A stretch of 64,000 bases of DNA from Salinactinospora qingdaonensis (GCF_039539445.1 NZ_BAABDD010000013.1:89184-153183); one strand, 5' to 3'. Shown: positions 16,652 to 25,489, counted from the stretch's first letter. Notes: generated from the letters alone by a model not told the origin. Numbers and translations are program-made.

Positions 16652-18553
16652 TCACCAGCTCCTCGGGGGTGGCACGAGCGGATGGGTGGGGGTCATCGTG
16701 TGGCCGCCTGCGGTCAGGTCGGGGGAGAAGCGGGACGGTCCCACGAGCGAGGGGTGGCCGGCCGCCGGCTGCGTCCGCCGGCGCTTGTGCCGCCACGACG
16801 CCGCCGAACAGTAAGGGCGCTTGGACAGGAACAGCAGCACCAGCTTGTGGCAGCGAAAACGCGGCTCGCTGCCGCTAGCGTCGAGGAACCCCAGGGCCAC
16901 CAGCTCGTCGAGGAGGTCCTCGGCCTCCTGGAGGCCGAGGCCGGCCGCTGCGGCGGCTTCCCAGGCCCGAAACGTCCGCGCCCCGAGAGCCGCGACCGCG
17001 TGCAGCATGTCCTGCTGGCGGTCGGTGAGGACGTCGTAGCCGCTCTCCAGGCAAGCCCGCATCGAAAGCCCGCCGAACTGTAGCTCGTCCAGCCGGCGCC
17101 GCTCGTCGGCGAGCCGGTCGAGGAGCCATTGCAGGCTGCGGTGGCGGGCCGCCGCGAGCCGGGCGCCCACGATCCGCAGCGCCAGCGGCAGCCCCTCGCA
17201 GATACCGACGATGCCTTCGGCGGCGTCGGGCTCGTCGGCCACCCGCTGGGCTCCGACACTCTCGGCGAGCAGGTCATGCGCCGCGTCGGGCGCCAGCGCC
17301 TCCAGCGTCAGCCGCCGCACTCCGGTGAGTTCGGTCAGCGGCACGCAACTCGTGATGATCACGGCGTTGGCCGAACCGGTGGGCAGCAGCGTCTCCACCT
17401 CCTTGGCGCAGGCCACACCGTCGAGGACGACGAGCACCCGCCGCTCCATCGTGGCTTCGCGGAAGGTTTCCGAGAGCCGCCCCGTCCCCTCGGGGATCTC
17501 GGCCTCCGGCAGGTGCAGCGCCCGCAGGAACCCGGCCAGCACGCGGTCGGCGCTGCGCACCCGCCCCAGGTCGGCGAACAGCGTCCCGTCGGGGTAGCGC
17601 TCGGTGACCTCGTGGGCGGCGGTCACCGCGAGTGCCGTCTTGCCTGCCCCGCCGCGGCCCGTGATGCCCACGACCGGCAGCGCGTCGCAGTCCCGCCGGG
17701 TGAGGGCGATCCTGACCGCCTCCAGCTCCGAACGCCGGCCCACCATCGGCCCCATCTTGGCCGGCAGCCCGCAGGGAACGGCGGTGGGGCGCGCGGTGTG
17801 CTCGCGGTACGACAGTCGCGGATCGCGGCGGGCGATGCGCTGCCACATCTGCCGTAGCTGCGGGCCGGGAGGCTCGCCCAGCGCGCTCTGCAGGACCTGC
17901 TCGCCGTGGCGGTAGACGTCGGCCGCCTCGCGTTGGCGACCCGACCGGTACAGCGCCAGCATCAGTTGCGCGCGCAGCCGCTCGTTGAGCGGGTCCGCCC
18001 GGACGCGGCACCCCAGCTCGACGGCGACCGTGTCGTGGCGGCCCAGGTCCAGTTCGACGTCGATGCGTTCCATGATCGCGGTCTGTCGCAGTTCGTCGAG
18101 CCTGCGGCGCTCGCCTTCCAGGGTGGTGCTGGGCACGTCGGCGAACGCGGTCGAACCGCGCCACATCTCTTCGGCTCGGTAGAAAAGATAGGCGGCCTGC
18201 TGTGGCTCCTCGCGCCCTACGGCCGCCCGCCCCTCCGCGACCCGGCGCTCGAACAGTTGGACGTCGACTTCTTCGGGAGCCACCTGGAGCGCGTAGCCGG
18301 TTCCCACGGTCGCGATGACCTCGCCCAGCGGCGCCAGGCACCTACGCAGTCCGCTGATCAGCATCTGGACCTGCTTGTGCGCTGTCTCCACCGGTCGTTC
18401 GCCCCAGATCGCGTCAACCAGGGTGTCGACCGCCACCACTCTTCCGGCGTTGACCAGCAGCATCGCCAGCACCACCGCGGAGTTTCCTTTGGGAAGCCCG
18501 ATTCGCTCGCCCGCATGCTCGCAGCCCAGCGGCCCCAGAACCGTGAACGGCAA
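16652..18553 (-). CDS. AfsR/SARP-family regulator with NB-ARC ATPase domain
   Basis: The protein has 633 residues. Residues 1-95 form the OmpR-like DNA-binding domain (VLGPLGCEHAGERIGLPKGNSAVVLAMLLVNAGRVV) and about 98-245 the bacterial transcriptional activation domain of SARPs. An NB-ARC ATPase follows from about 270, with P-loop GRGGAGKTALA near 298-308, and a winged-helix-like region around 500-585. The TPR end of full AfsR is missing; instead there is a short Arg/Pro-rich tail. TTG at 18553 has GGAG at good spacing. It lies 160 bp downstream of the bacteriocin ABC ATPase gene on the same strand and may regulate it; target unproven. Confidence 0.88.
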   Translation of the reverse strand: MPFTVLGPLGCEHAGERIGLPKGNSAVVLAMLLVNAGRVVAVDTLVDAIWGERPVETAHKQVQMLISGLRRCLAPLGEVIATVGTGYALQVAPEEVDVQLFERRVAEGRAAVGREEPQQAAYLFYRAEEMWRGSTAFADVPSTTLEGERRRLDELRQTAIMERIDVELDLGRHDTVAVELGCRVRADPLNERLRAQLMLALYRSGRQREAADVYRHGEQVLQSALGEPPGPQLRQMWQRIARRDPRLSYREHTARPTAVPCGLPAKMGPMVGRRSELEAVRIALTRRDCDALPVVGITGRGGAGKTALAVTAAHEVTERYPDGTLFADLGRVRSADRVLAGFLRALHLPEAEIPEGTGRLSETFREATMERRVLVVLDGVACAKEVETLLPTGSANAVIITSCVPLTELTGVRRLTLEALAPDAAHDLLAESVGAQRVADEPDAAEGIVGICEGLPLALRIVGARLAAARHRSLQWLLDRLADERRRLDELQFGGLSMRACLESGYDVLTDRQQDMLHAVAALGARTFRAWEAAAAAGLGLQEAEDLLDELVALGFLDASGSEPRFRCHKLVLLFLSKRPYCSAASWRHKRRRTQPAAGHPSLVGPSRFSPDLTAGGHTMTPTHPLVPPPRSW

Positions 18554-18713
18554 TTCCTGCTCCCCGGCTCACATGGAAATGTCACATGATCACATACGGT
18601 GCTCCAGCGCACACGGCGGGAAGATTACTAGCGATGTGGTTGCAATGTCCATACTCTTGGTGATACGTGACTATTTGCCTTTTATGTCACGATTGACGGT
18701 TTTGTGGTTGTAT

Positions 18714-19463
18714 TTATTGTCGGTGACTGCCGTTGCCCACGTTCACCTCTGGAAGGGTGGTGTGGGTGAGGTGGCCGGTGTCGACGGCGAAGGCGGTGTC
18801 GCAACTGTCGCGGACGTGGTCTTGGTGGGTGGCGATGACGACGGCACAGCCGGTGTGGCTCAGGTCGCGCAGCACGTCGACGACGAGGGCGGTGTTGTCT
18901 TTATCCAGCGCGCCGGTGGGTTCGTCGGCCAGCACCAGCGAAGGTTTTTTGACGATGAGGCGGGCCAGGGCTACGCGCTGTTGTTCGCCGCCGCTGAGGT
19001 AGTGGACTTTCTCTTTCTCCCGGCCGGCCAGGCCGACGCGTTCCAGGGCCTCGTGGTGGCCGGCGCGGCGCCCTGCCGGGCGGAGGCGTCCGGCGTCGGT
19101 GGCGACGTCGAGGTTGGCGGCGATCGTGGCGTTGTCGATGAGGGCGTAGTTCTGGAACAGGTAGCCCAGGTTGTCGCGGCGGAACCGACGCCGTGCCGAG
19201 ATGCTCAGTCGGGTGATGTCGTGGCCGTCGACGAGGATGCGGCCGCTGTCGGTGGTCTCCAGTAGACCGAGGCAGTTGAGCAGGGTGGATTTGCCCGTGC
19301 CGCTAGGGCCGACCAGCGCCAGCATCTCTTCGGGTCGGATCGTGAGGTTGACCTCCGACCACAGGGTGCGCGGGCCGAAGGATTTGGACAGGTTCTCGAT
19401 CGAGATCATCGGCGCTTTCCCAGGGGTGTCGTGGCCGGACGGGGATATGGGAGCGGCGGTCAT
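18714..19463 (-). CDS. ABC transporter ATPase of the bacteriocin operon
   Basis: The protein has 249 residues. The Walker A motif is GPSGTGKST, the signature LSGGEQQRVALAR, Walker B LVLADEPTGALD and the H-loop ATHQ. This is the MacB/LolD-type export ATPase group. The ATG at 19463 overlaps the stop of the permease gene (ATGA), so the two proteins are made together. With the DUF1430-like permease it forms the transporter that usually accompanies lactococcin-972-like bacteriocins, serving secretion and/or self-immunity. Confidence 0.92.
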   Translation of the reverse strand: MTAAPISPSGHDTPGKAPMISIENLSKSFGPRTLWSEVNLTIRPEEMLALVGPSGTGKSTLLNCLGLLETTDSGRILVDGHDITRLSISARRRFRRDNLGYLFQNYALIDNATIAANLDVATDAGRLRPAGRRAGHHEALERVGLAGREKEKVHYLSGGEQQRVALARLIVKKPSLVLADEPTGALDKDNTALVVDVLRDLSHTGCAVVIATHQDHVRDSCDTAFAVDTGHLTHTTLPEVNVGNGSHRQ

Positions 19464-21535
19464 GCTTCGGCGGCGCCCTCGCGGATGATGCGGCGGTGGA
19501 AGACGACCAGCACCGCTACCATCAGCGCCAGGCTCACCGCGGCCAGCCCCGGCGCCAGGAAGGGTTCCGCGCCTGTGACCGGCGGCCCCGGCTGCCGGCC
19601 GCTGAGGGTGGCCGGCTGGTTGAGCCGGGACACGGTGTCCCACGTCGCCCATCCGACGAAGGCGAAGGCGAGCAGCGCCTCCACGGTCAGCAGCCGGCGG
19701 TGGGTGGCGGCGAAGGTCCAGCCGCTGATGTGGCGGGCGAAGATCCCTTGGGCGTTCTTGCGGGTGTGGATGATGCACACGCTGATCCCGGTGATGAACA
19801 CGACCAGGACGCCCGCCGCCAGGTTGAACACCTCCAGCCGGAAGTCGCCCACCAGATCCCGGTACTCCTCGGCGGCCTGCTGGGCGACCGGCTGCATGCC
19901 GTTGACATAAGTCGACAGCGGAGGTTCGGAGATGGCTGCCGAGACGTCGCGCGGATCGTCGAAAACGATCGCCTCCTGCGTGGCGTAGTCGAAGTAGGAC
20001 ATGTCGTGGAGGACGTCGGAGCCGTTCGGGACGGCCACGATTACCGGGTCGTCGACGAAGTCCGCGGCGGTTGCCCCGGGCAACTCCGAGCCGTAGGTGA
20101 ACATCGACTGCCCCGCTTCGGTGGGAAGCCGCTCGATGTCGACCTGGAGGTCCCGGTTGTCTCGCGTCTGGAAGTCCACCCAGCCGGTGACCCCGGCCAT
20201 GATGTCCGCCGACCGGCGATGCAGCGTCTCGGGCACAAGGACACGCACCCGATTCTGCCCGCCCCGGGACGCTCCGTAGCGTTCCCCGGAAGGGGACAGG
20301 ACAGGTTGCTGCTCCAGATAGGTGTCGTTGACGACGAGCACCTCGAACGCGGGCGGCGGCGACCCCTGCGGGACGAACTGCTCTGGCCGCTCCTGGCCGA
20401 CGAGCACGGTCTGTCCCGCGGCGCCGGCCCGGCGCAGCCACGAACCGATGACCGTGTCCATCCGCTCCTGGTCGCTGACGCTGCCGGTGATGAAGATCTG
20501 CGTCGCGTCGCCGGCCTCTTCGTAGGCCGCGCGGCTGTCCTGGTACTCCCGCATCTCCCCCAGGGACACCAGGGTGGCGCCGAGGATGCCCGACACCAGC
20601 AGCATCGCGGGGATGCGGGCCGCGTAGGCGCCGGCCGTGGCCAGCCGGGCCGGCACCTTGCCCTTGAGTGCCCCCAGGACGTCGGTGCCGTGGAGCAGGG
20701 TCAGCGCAGCCACGTGCGTGGCCAGGCCCACGAGGGTGAATATCGCGAGGAAGAACAGCGCCACCCGCACGAACATCCCGAACTGCGCCAGCCCGTTGTA
20801 GAAACCGAGAACACCCACGGTCGCGGCGGCCGTGGCAGTGAGCGCGGCGAGCCAGAACCGCCCTAACCGTCCCAGGTCGCCCAGCAGGATGCGACTGAAC
20901 GATCTCCCCTGCAACCGCAGCACACCGTAAGCCTTGGCGTTGAGCAGCACACCCGAGCCGACGGCGACGATCCCGCACAGGATGGCGACGTTGAACGCGG
21001 CGGGCAGGGGGCCGTCGCCGAAGACCCCGAGCCAGTCGTGCAGGGTGATCGCCGGCTGCACCTCGCCCCGCAGGCCGAGCGCGGACAGTTCGTCGGCCAG
21101 ATCGTAGACATAGTGCCGTGGCCCGAAGATGTAGTAGAACCCGCGTGGGTCGCGCTGGTCGAGTTCTGTGAAGGGGTGCACCTCGGTGTCGACGGCGCGC
21201 CCGAAGGCGGGATAGCCCTCCGCCGGCCAGGACGCGGCAGCGGAGTCGGCGGCGGCGGTGGTCAGGTAGAGGTGCCGGCGCCCGCCGGGGTCGCGCAGGT
21301 CGGCGACCTTGCGCCCGACGGTGATCCGGTGGTCGCGTCCGAACGACTCGACCGTGTTCACGACCTGGGAACTATTCGCCGAGCCGTCGGAGTCCCTGAC
21401 CCACAGGACCGCCGACTGGCCCACGATGCTGTTCTCGTCGAGTCCCCGCATGACCAGGAAAGCCAGCGCCGCCGAGAACACCAGGAAGGCGGCGTGGGTG
21501 AATGCGATGCTTCGATGCGGCACGAGTCTTTCCAA
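19460..21535 (-). CDS. Bacteriocin-associated membrane protein (DUF1430-like ABC permease)
   Basis: The protein has about 691 residues. TM1 lies near residues 10-30, followed by a large extracytoplasmic region. A block of membrane segments spans about 180-325 (FNVAILCGIVAVGSGVLL, VGVLGFYNGLAQ, LFFLAIFTLVGLA). A second long extracytoplasmic region follows, and three segments lie at the C-terminus (AAGVLVVFITGISVCII, LLTVEALLAFAFVGWA, AAVSLALMVAVLVVF). This is the layout of the lactococcin-972 immunity/transport protein. The frame opens with TTG at 21535; GTG at 21523 has GGAAAG upstream and may be the true start. It is coupled to the ATPase gene and lies 149 bp downstream of the bacteriocin gene. 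Confidence 0.85.
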   Translation of the reverse strand: MERLVPHRSIAFTHAAFLVFSAALAFLVMRGLDENSIVGQSAVLWVRDSDGSANSSQVVNTVESFGRDHRITVGRKVADLRDPGGRRHLYLTTAAADSAAASWPAEGYPAFGRAVDTEVHPFTELDQRDPRGFYYIFGPRHYVYDLADELSALGLRGEVQPAITLHDWLGVFGDGPLPAAFNVAILCGIVAVGSGVLLNAKAYGVLRLQGRSFSRILLGDLGRLGRFWLAALTATAAATVGVLGFYNGLAQFGMFVRVALFFLAIFTLVGLATHVAALTLLHGTDVLGALKGKVPARLATAGAYAARIPAMLLVSGILGATLVSLGEMREYQDSRAAYEEAGDATQIFITGSVSDQERMDTVIGSWLRRAGAAGQTVLVGQERPEQFVPQGSPPPAFEVLVVNDTYLEQQPVLSPSGERYGASRGGQNRVRVLVPETLHRRSADIMAGVTGWVDFQTRDNRDLQVDIERLPTEAGQSMFTYGSELPGATAADFVDDPVIVAVPNGSDVLHDMSYFDYATQEAIVFDDPRDVSAAISEPPLSTYVNGMQPVAQQAAEEYRDLVGDFRLEVFNLAAGVLVVFITGISVCIIHTRKNAQGIFARHISGWTFAATHRRLLTVEALLAFAFVGWATWDTVSRLNQPATLSGRQPGPPVTGAEPFLAPGLAAVSLALMVAVLVVFHRRIIREGAAEA

Positions 21536-21601
21536 TACCGAAAAGCGCGGGCGTGCTTCTCGTGTGCTGTGGTCCTTTGACGACGGCGGCCCGGACGGCG
21601 C

Positions 21602-21642
21602 ACCCGGTTCGCCGGCGGTAGAGCACCGCCGGCGAACCGGGT
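21602..21642 (-). terminator. 18-bp perfect hairpin between bacteriocin and permease genes
   Basis: ACCCGGTTCGCCGGCGGT (21602-21619) pairs perfectly with 21625-21642 around a 5-nt loop. It sits inside the operon, after the bacteriocin stop and before the permease. There is no T tract on the coding strand. It could end part of the transcripts or stabilise the bacteriocin mRNA, so that precursor is made in excess over transporter. Confidence 0.65.
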
Positions 21643-21684
21643 CCTCTCACGCTCTCGCTAGGAAACCAAGCGAGCGGGACCGTC

Positions 21685-21966
21685 TCAGCAGGAGGTGCTG
21701 TAGGCGGTCGCCTCGATGAAGGAGGTCTTGGGGGCGGAGGCGTACGACCATTCGCCGGCGCCGGCGGTGTCCCGGTCGGTGTAGTCGCCCACGGCGGTCG
21801 AGCTGTGGCAGGTCGACGAGTGGTAGTAGTTCGAGTACACCGTGCCGTACTCCACGCCGTGCTCCCAGACCCCGCCCTCGGGGTACTCGGTGACGGCGAA
21901 GGCCGCGCCCCCCGCGACGGCGGCGATGGCGCCACCCATGAGAACCGGGGTGACGACGCGCCGCAT
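21685..21966 (-). CDS. Lactococcin-972-family bacteriocin precursor
   Basis: The precursor has 93 residues. An N-terminal signal peptide (RRVVTPVLMGGAIAAVAGGAAFA) is followed by a mature part of about 66 residues starting near VTEYPEGGVWEHG. EGGVWEHG and YSNYYHSSTCHSSTAVGD align with EGTWQHG and YSNYHHGSKTHSATVVN of lactococcin 972, and the GAGEWSYASA segment matches its AGVWAKA segment. The family binds lipid II and blocks septum formation. Two cysteines are present (HSSTCHSS and the final STSC), which lactococcin 972 lacks, so a disulphide could close the peptide. ATG at 21966 has AAGGA close upstream; TTG at 21981 with AGAGAGGG is an alternative start. Confidence 0.88.
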   Translation of the reverse strand: MRRVVTPVLMGGAIAAVAGGAAFAVTEYPEGGVWEHGVEYGTVYSNYYHSSTCHSSTAVGDYTDRDTAGAGEWSYASAPKTSFIEATAYSTSC

Positions 21967-22203
21967 CGTGTCCTTCAGCAATGGATTCACCCTCTCTGCG
22001 GTATCCGTGCTAGTGCCGCTGTACATCGTCAGCTGGTGCGCTGACCCGCGCATTGTTCGACGCGACGTCACGACAACGGTATGAATCGGCATGAACCACG
22101 GCATACCGGATAGGTGGTGCCTGCCATTCCCGCCGCTATGACGAGCGGAAAAAACAGAAAAGCGAATATCAGACGAGAATTTTCATATCTGCGGCATGGT
22201 TCG

Positions 22204-22839
22204 TCACAGCTCCACGCTCTCGGTGGGCAGGAGTCGGCGGATCTCGGTGTCGAGCCCCGTGGCCTCGCTGGCGAGGACGCTGTCGAGCACCATGAGTCCC
22301 CACTCGTTGAGCAGCCCGTCGTGGACGGCGAACGCCCGGCGCGGTCTCACCGCGCGCAGGTAGCCGATCAGGTCGGGCACCGTCAACCACGGCGCCTGCC
22401 CCGGCACCAGCAGCGTCGGCACATCGAGCACGGTCAGCGCGTCGCCCGGGTGGAAGACCTCCCCGTCGACGAGGAACCCGACGTTGTCGACCGGCTCCAT
22501 ATCCGGGTGGCTGGGGTGGTGCTTCTCTCCCACCGCCCGCACCTCGAAGCCGGCTACGGAGAACGTGTCGCCGGCGCCGACCACCCGCACCCGATCCTCC
22601 AGCCCGCTCAGGTGCCGGGCCGTTCCGGGGCAGGTGTAGACGGTCAGCTCGGGGGCGTCGGCCACGGCCGCGTGGAGGCGTTCCGTGTCGACGTGGTCGA
22701 AGTGCTCGTGCGTGATCAGCACTGCCTCGGCGCCGGCCATGGCTTCGGGCTCCGGTGTCATCTTCCCCGGGTCGATCACGATGGCCCGGCCGTCCTTGTC
22801 CAACCGTACGCAGGCGTGCCCAAACTTGGTGAGTCGCAT
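22204..22839 (-). CDS. Metallo-beta-lactamase-fold hydrolase
   Basis: The protein has 211 residues and the short UlaG/YtnP-like MBL layout: a strand GHACVRL, IVIDPG, the metal motif THEHFDHVD, a later His in EKHHPSHPD, a metal-bridging Asp in VFHPGDAL and the final His in FAVHDGLLNEWG. No export signal. Reaction unknown; relatives include lactonases and phosphodiesterase-like hydrolases. It stands alone, with a short tandem repeat just upstream of its start. Confidence 0.88.
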   Translation of the reverse strand: MRLTKFGHACVRLDKDGRAIVIDPGKMTPEPEAMAGAEAVLITHEHFDHVDTERLHAAVADAPELTVYTCPGTARHLSGLEDRVRVVGAGDTFSVAGFEVRAVGEKHHPSHPDMEPVDNVGFLVDGEVFHPGDALTVLDVPTLLVPGQAPWLTVPDLIGYLRAVRPRRAFAVHDGLLNEWGLMVLDSVLASEATGLDTEIRRLLPTESVEL

Positions 22840-22870
22840 GAGCCGATCATGGTCGGCGCCGCAGAGCCGC

Positions 22871-22932
22871 AGAAGCTCTTTTCATTGTGGGCGGAAACCG
22901 AAGAAGCCTTTTTCATTGTGGGCGGAAAACCG
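22871..22932. repeat. Two-copy 31-bp tandem repeat upstream of the MBL gene
   Basis: 22871-22901 and 22902-22932 are near-identical (AGAAGC, T-rich stretch, TTCATTGTGGGCGGAAA, CCG). The repeat starts 32 bp before the ATG of the minus-strand hydrolase gene, so it lies where promoter or operator elements are expected. Confidence 0.75.
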
Positions 22933-23034
22933 CACTGGCCACCCACGGGCGCGTTGGCACCTCGCAGAGCCCCTTCCGCACCTCAGCGAGCCTGTCAGCG
23001 GCCGATGGGTGGGGGCAGCCGCGGGGATGAGCGC

Positions 23035-24093
23035 TCACTCTCGAGGAGCGGCCGGGGGCGGCGGGAACGGCCACGGCTGGGTGGGGTGGTGCTCGCCGGC
23101 GGCGGCGAAGGCGGCGGCGATGGTGTCGCGGTCGCTGCCGACCGCTAACAGCGCCTGGAGCAGCACCCGTGCCTTGAGGGGGTCGAGGAACCCGGCGCGG
23201 GTCAGGCCGCGCCGTAGCAGATCCTGCTCGGAGCCGGCGAAACCGTAGGTGGTCGACAGCACGCTCCCGGCGCCGGTGCGCGAGGCCAGTACCACCGGGA
23301 CCCGCCGCGCCAACTCCTCCAGCGTGCTCACGATCCGCTTGGGCGCGTGGCCGGCTCCCATCGCGGCGATAACCACCCCCCGCACCCGCTCGGCCAACTC
23401 GTCGAGCAGGTGGCCGTCCTCGCCCATGGTCAGCGTCACTAGCGCCACCGGTGGCCACGGCCCTCGCCCGGGGTGCGGCACCACGGTGCGCGGCTGCGGC
23501 TCCGCCAGCAGCCGCGGCTCGCCCTCGACCACGTAACCCACCGGGCCGGCGTCGGGGGAGCGGAACGCGGTGGTGCTCGTGGTGTGGGTCTTGCGGACGT
23601 AGCGGGCGGCGTGGATCTGCTCTGCCAGCACCACCAGTACACCCCGCTCGCGCGCCTGCGGGGCGGCGGCCACCTGCACGGCGGCCAGCAGGTTGGCCGG
23701 GCCGTCGGCACCGGCCTGGCCGGGCAGACGCATGGCGCCGGTGACCACCACCGGTTGGGCAGCGGTGTGCAGCAGGTCGAGCAGGTAGGCGCTCTCCTCG
23801 ATGGTGTCGGTGCCCTGGCTGACCACGACACCGTCGACTCCATCCGCCAACCGCCGTTCGATCGTCGTGGCCAGGGCGGCCACATCCTCGGCGGCCAGCG
23901 CCGCTCCCGGAAGCTGACGGACGTCCTCGACCTCCACCTCGATCCCGGTCTCGGCCAGCCCGGGGACGGCCGCCATGAGTTGGGCCGCGCGCAACGCGGG
24001 TACGGCCCCGCCTTCCTCTCCCGCGGCCATCGCGATCGTGCCGCCCATGCCCAGCACCACGACCCGAGGCGTCTTCCGCGTCACCTCAGCCAC
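23035..24093 (-). CDS. L-asparaginase (type I/II family)
   Basis: The protein has 352 residues. VVVLGMGGTIAM holds the first catalytic threonine, VSQGTDTIEESAYLL the second threonine and aspartate, and the lysine is within RKTHTTSTTAF. The C-terminal half (GVVIAAMGAGHAPKRIV, VVLASRTGAGSV) matches the small domain. It hydrolyses asparagine to aspartate and ammonia. No signal peptide is seen, so it is cytoplasmic. GTG at 24093 follows GAGGGGAGA. The order of catalytic residues is intact; the sequence is closer to the actinomycete group than to EcAII. Confidence 0.92.
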   Translation of the reverse strand: MAEVTRKTPRVVVLGMGGTIAMAAGEEGGAVPALRAAQLMAAVPGLAETGIEVEVEDVRQLPGAALAAEDVAALATTIERRLADGVDGVVVSQGTDTIEESAYLLDLLHTAAQPVVVTGAMRLPGQAGADGPANLLAAVQVAAAPQARERGVLVVLAEQIHAARYVRKTHTTSTTAFRSPDAGPVGYVVEGEPRLLAEPQPRTVVPHPGRGPWPPVALVTLTMGEDGHLLDELAERVRGVVIAAMGAGHAPKRIVSTLEELARRVPVVLASRTGAGSVLSTTYGFAGSEQDLLRRGLTRAGFLDPLKARVLLQALLAVGSDRDTIAAAFAAAGEHHPTQPWPFPPPPAAPRE

Positions 24094-24276
24094 AGTTCGT
24101 TGTCTCCCCTCACCCGGTTACGCGCGGCAGCCTAACGCTACGCGGCACCGGGTTGCCCAGCGCCCGGCTGTGGCCCGCCGGAACCGTCGATGCCCGTCAT
24201 AGCCGGCCGGCGGCGGCCTCGACACCCGTGGGCGCGCCGCGGGCTCACGTCGCTTCCGTTTCCGCCCGGCCGGGGC

Positions 24277-24663
24277 TCAGCCGCGGGCGCGAGCACGGAT
24301 CTCCTGTACCGCCCAGCCGTTGCCGTCGGGGTCGTCGAAGAACACGAACGTTCCCCCGTCGGCGGTGCTGAACTGCTGGATCTCGCTGACCGCCACGCCG
24401 TGCTCCACCAGGTGGGCACGCGCCGCCTCGATGTCGGGCACGACCAGTTGCAGTCCCTTCAGCGAGCCCGGCGCCGACTCGATGAGCCCTATGCCCACCA
24501 CGATCGAGCAGGCCGACCCGGGTGGGGTCAGTTGGACCACGCGCATCGTCTCAGTGGCCCACGTGTCGTGGTCGAGGCGGAAGCCGACCTGGTCCCGGTA
24601 GAAGCTCTTCGCCCGCTCCACGTCGGTCACGGGAACCGCCACCACTTCGAGTGTCCAGTTCAT
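24277..24663 (-). CDS. VOC-family (glyoxalase-like) protein
   Basis: The 128-residue protein has two beta-alpha-beta-beta-beta repeats: VAVPVTDVERAKSFYRDQVGFRLD at the start and the second half ending in FVFFDDPDGNGWAVQEI. Metal-ligand-like His and Glu positions are partly kept. It may detoxify or modify a small molecule; substrate unknown. ATG at 24663 is preceded by GGAAAGGA. Confidence 0.9.
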   Translation of the reverse strand: MNWTLEVVAVPVTDVERAKSFYRDQVGFRLDHDTWATETMRVVQLTPPGSACSIVVGIGLIESAPGSLKGLQLVVPDIEAARAHLVEHGVAVSEIQQFSTADGGTFVFFDDPDGNGWAVQEIRARARG

Positions 24664-24969
24664 GGTGCTTCGTCCTTTCCTCGCACCGGTCGGCGGCGTC
24701 GAGCGCGAGGCGGCGCGGCCATCCCTGGGGCCGGCGCGTCACCCCCAGAGCTGAGTGTGACAAATCAGGACAATTGCGACAGGCGCGTGAATTTGTTGGG
24801 ACAGCGATGTCGAATTGTCGCAAGCGGTTCGCTTTCTCCTCACATCAACGCGCCCACGACCGGGCAGATCGACTCAGACGGAAAAAGATCGGCCGGGCGC
24901 GACGGCATCACTATTCAGTCGCACGGGCGGTCTTACGGCTACTCGTTTCGTTGCACAGGACCTGCCTAC
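24664..24969. other. Gap upstream of VOC gene
   Basis: 306 bases without a convincing gene. TTGCGACA near 24776 and TGTCGCAA near 24818 form an 8-bp inverted repeat about 34 bp apart in a locally AT-richer stretch, possibly regulatory. Confidence 0.4.
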
Positions 24970-25188
24970 GTGGGAGTGACCTTGCCGGTGACGCACTCGG
25001 CCGCCCCAGACCACATGCCCCCTGTCCTCGGCGATCTACTACCCGAAGTCCTCGACGAACTCCGGGACCGCAGCGGCACCCCGGACGAGCATCCCGACCA
25101 GACCGACCCAGCCGACGACACCCCACACCTTGTGCGTTCGGCCCCATGGGGCGACCAGGAGCCCCACTCCCGCCCTAGCGGGGTGTAG
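24970..25188 (+). CDS. Possible small hypothetical protein, 72 aa
   Basis: A frame from GTG at 24970 to the stop at 25188 encodes an acidic segment (PPVLGDLLPEVLDELRDRSG) that looks like a real helix, followed by a polar Asp/Pro/His-rich tail. The ribosome-binding site is weak and no family was recognised. It is followed by another very small acidic gene. Listed because of its amino-acid composition rather than firm evidence. Confidence 0.3.
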   Translation: MGVTLPVTHSAAPDHMPPVLGDLLPEVLDELRDRSGTPDEHPDQTDPADDTPHLVRSAPWGDQEPHSRPSGV

Positions 25189-25333
25189 GGGCCACCTGCC
25201 GGCCTTGGCCAACGTCGCCGCAACGGCCTCAGCTCACCCCCTCGCGCCGGTTGCCCCATAGGGGTGGCGAGAACCACCGCCACGGGCTATACCTGGGGGC
25301 GTCATTCCCCCCAATCACCCTGAGGAGGGCGTT

Positions 25334-25444
25334 ATGGACCCTGAGGGCGAGGACCTGGCCGAGTTCGTCGAGGCCGTGGCCGAAGGCGACACCGAAGAGA
25401 TCGTCGAGGAAGCTCTGGAGATAACCTTCGGGATCGACCTTTGA
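25334..25444 (+). CDS. 36-residue very acidic peptide gene
   Basis: ATG at 25334 has an excellent site (GAGGAGGGC, four to five bases of spacing), and a 10-bp hairpin follows 12 bp after the stop. The peptide contains MDPEGEDLAEFVEAVAEGD and ends ITFGIDL; about a third of its residues are Asp or Glu, with no Cys, Lys or Arg. It resembles a RiPP leader without a core, or a small regulatory partner. No maturation enzymes are adjacent, so a RiPP is not claimed. Confidence 0.55.
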   Translation: MDPEGEDLAEFVEAVAEGDTEEIVEEALEITFGIDL

Positions 25445-25455
25445 CCACGCCACCA

Positions 25456-25489
25456 CGACGGCCCCGGTCACCATCCACTGGGGCCGTCG
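25456..25489 (+). terminator. Hairpin after the 36-residue gene
   Basis: CGACGGCCCC (25456-25465) pairs with GGGGCCGTCG (25480-25489). Its place 12 bp after a short gene fits a terminator; there is no T tract. Confidence 0.6.

Noticed and set aside
22871..22932. Possible CRISPR repeat-spacer start
   Set aside because: Only two directly abutting copies with no spacers and no cas genes.
24911..25288. Minus-strand frames opposite the small acidic region
   Set aside because: Arg/Gly-rich shadows with no start site support.
25334..25444. Acidic peptide as a lanthipeptide or lasso precursor
   Set aside because: No Cys/Ser/Thr-rich core, and no cyclase, dehydratase or protease gene nearby.
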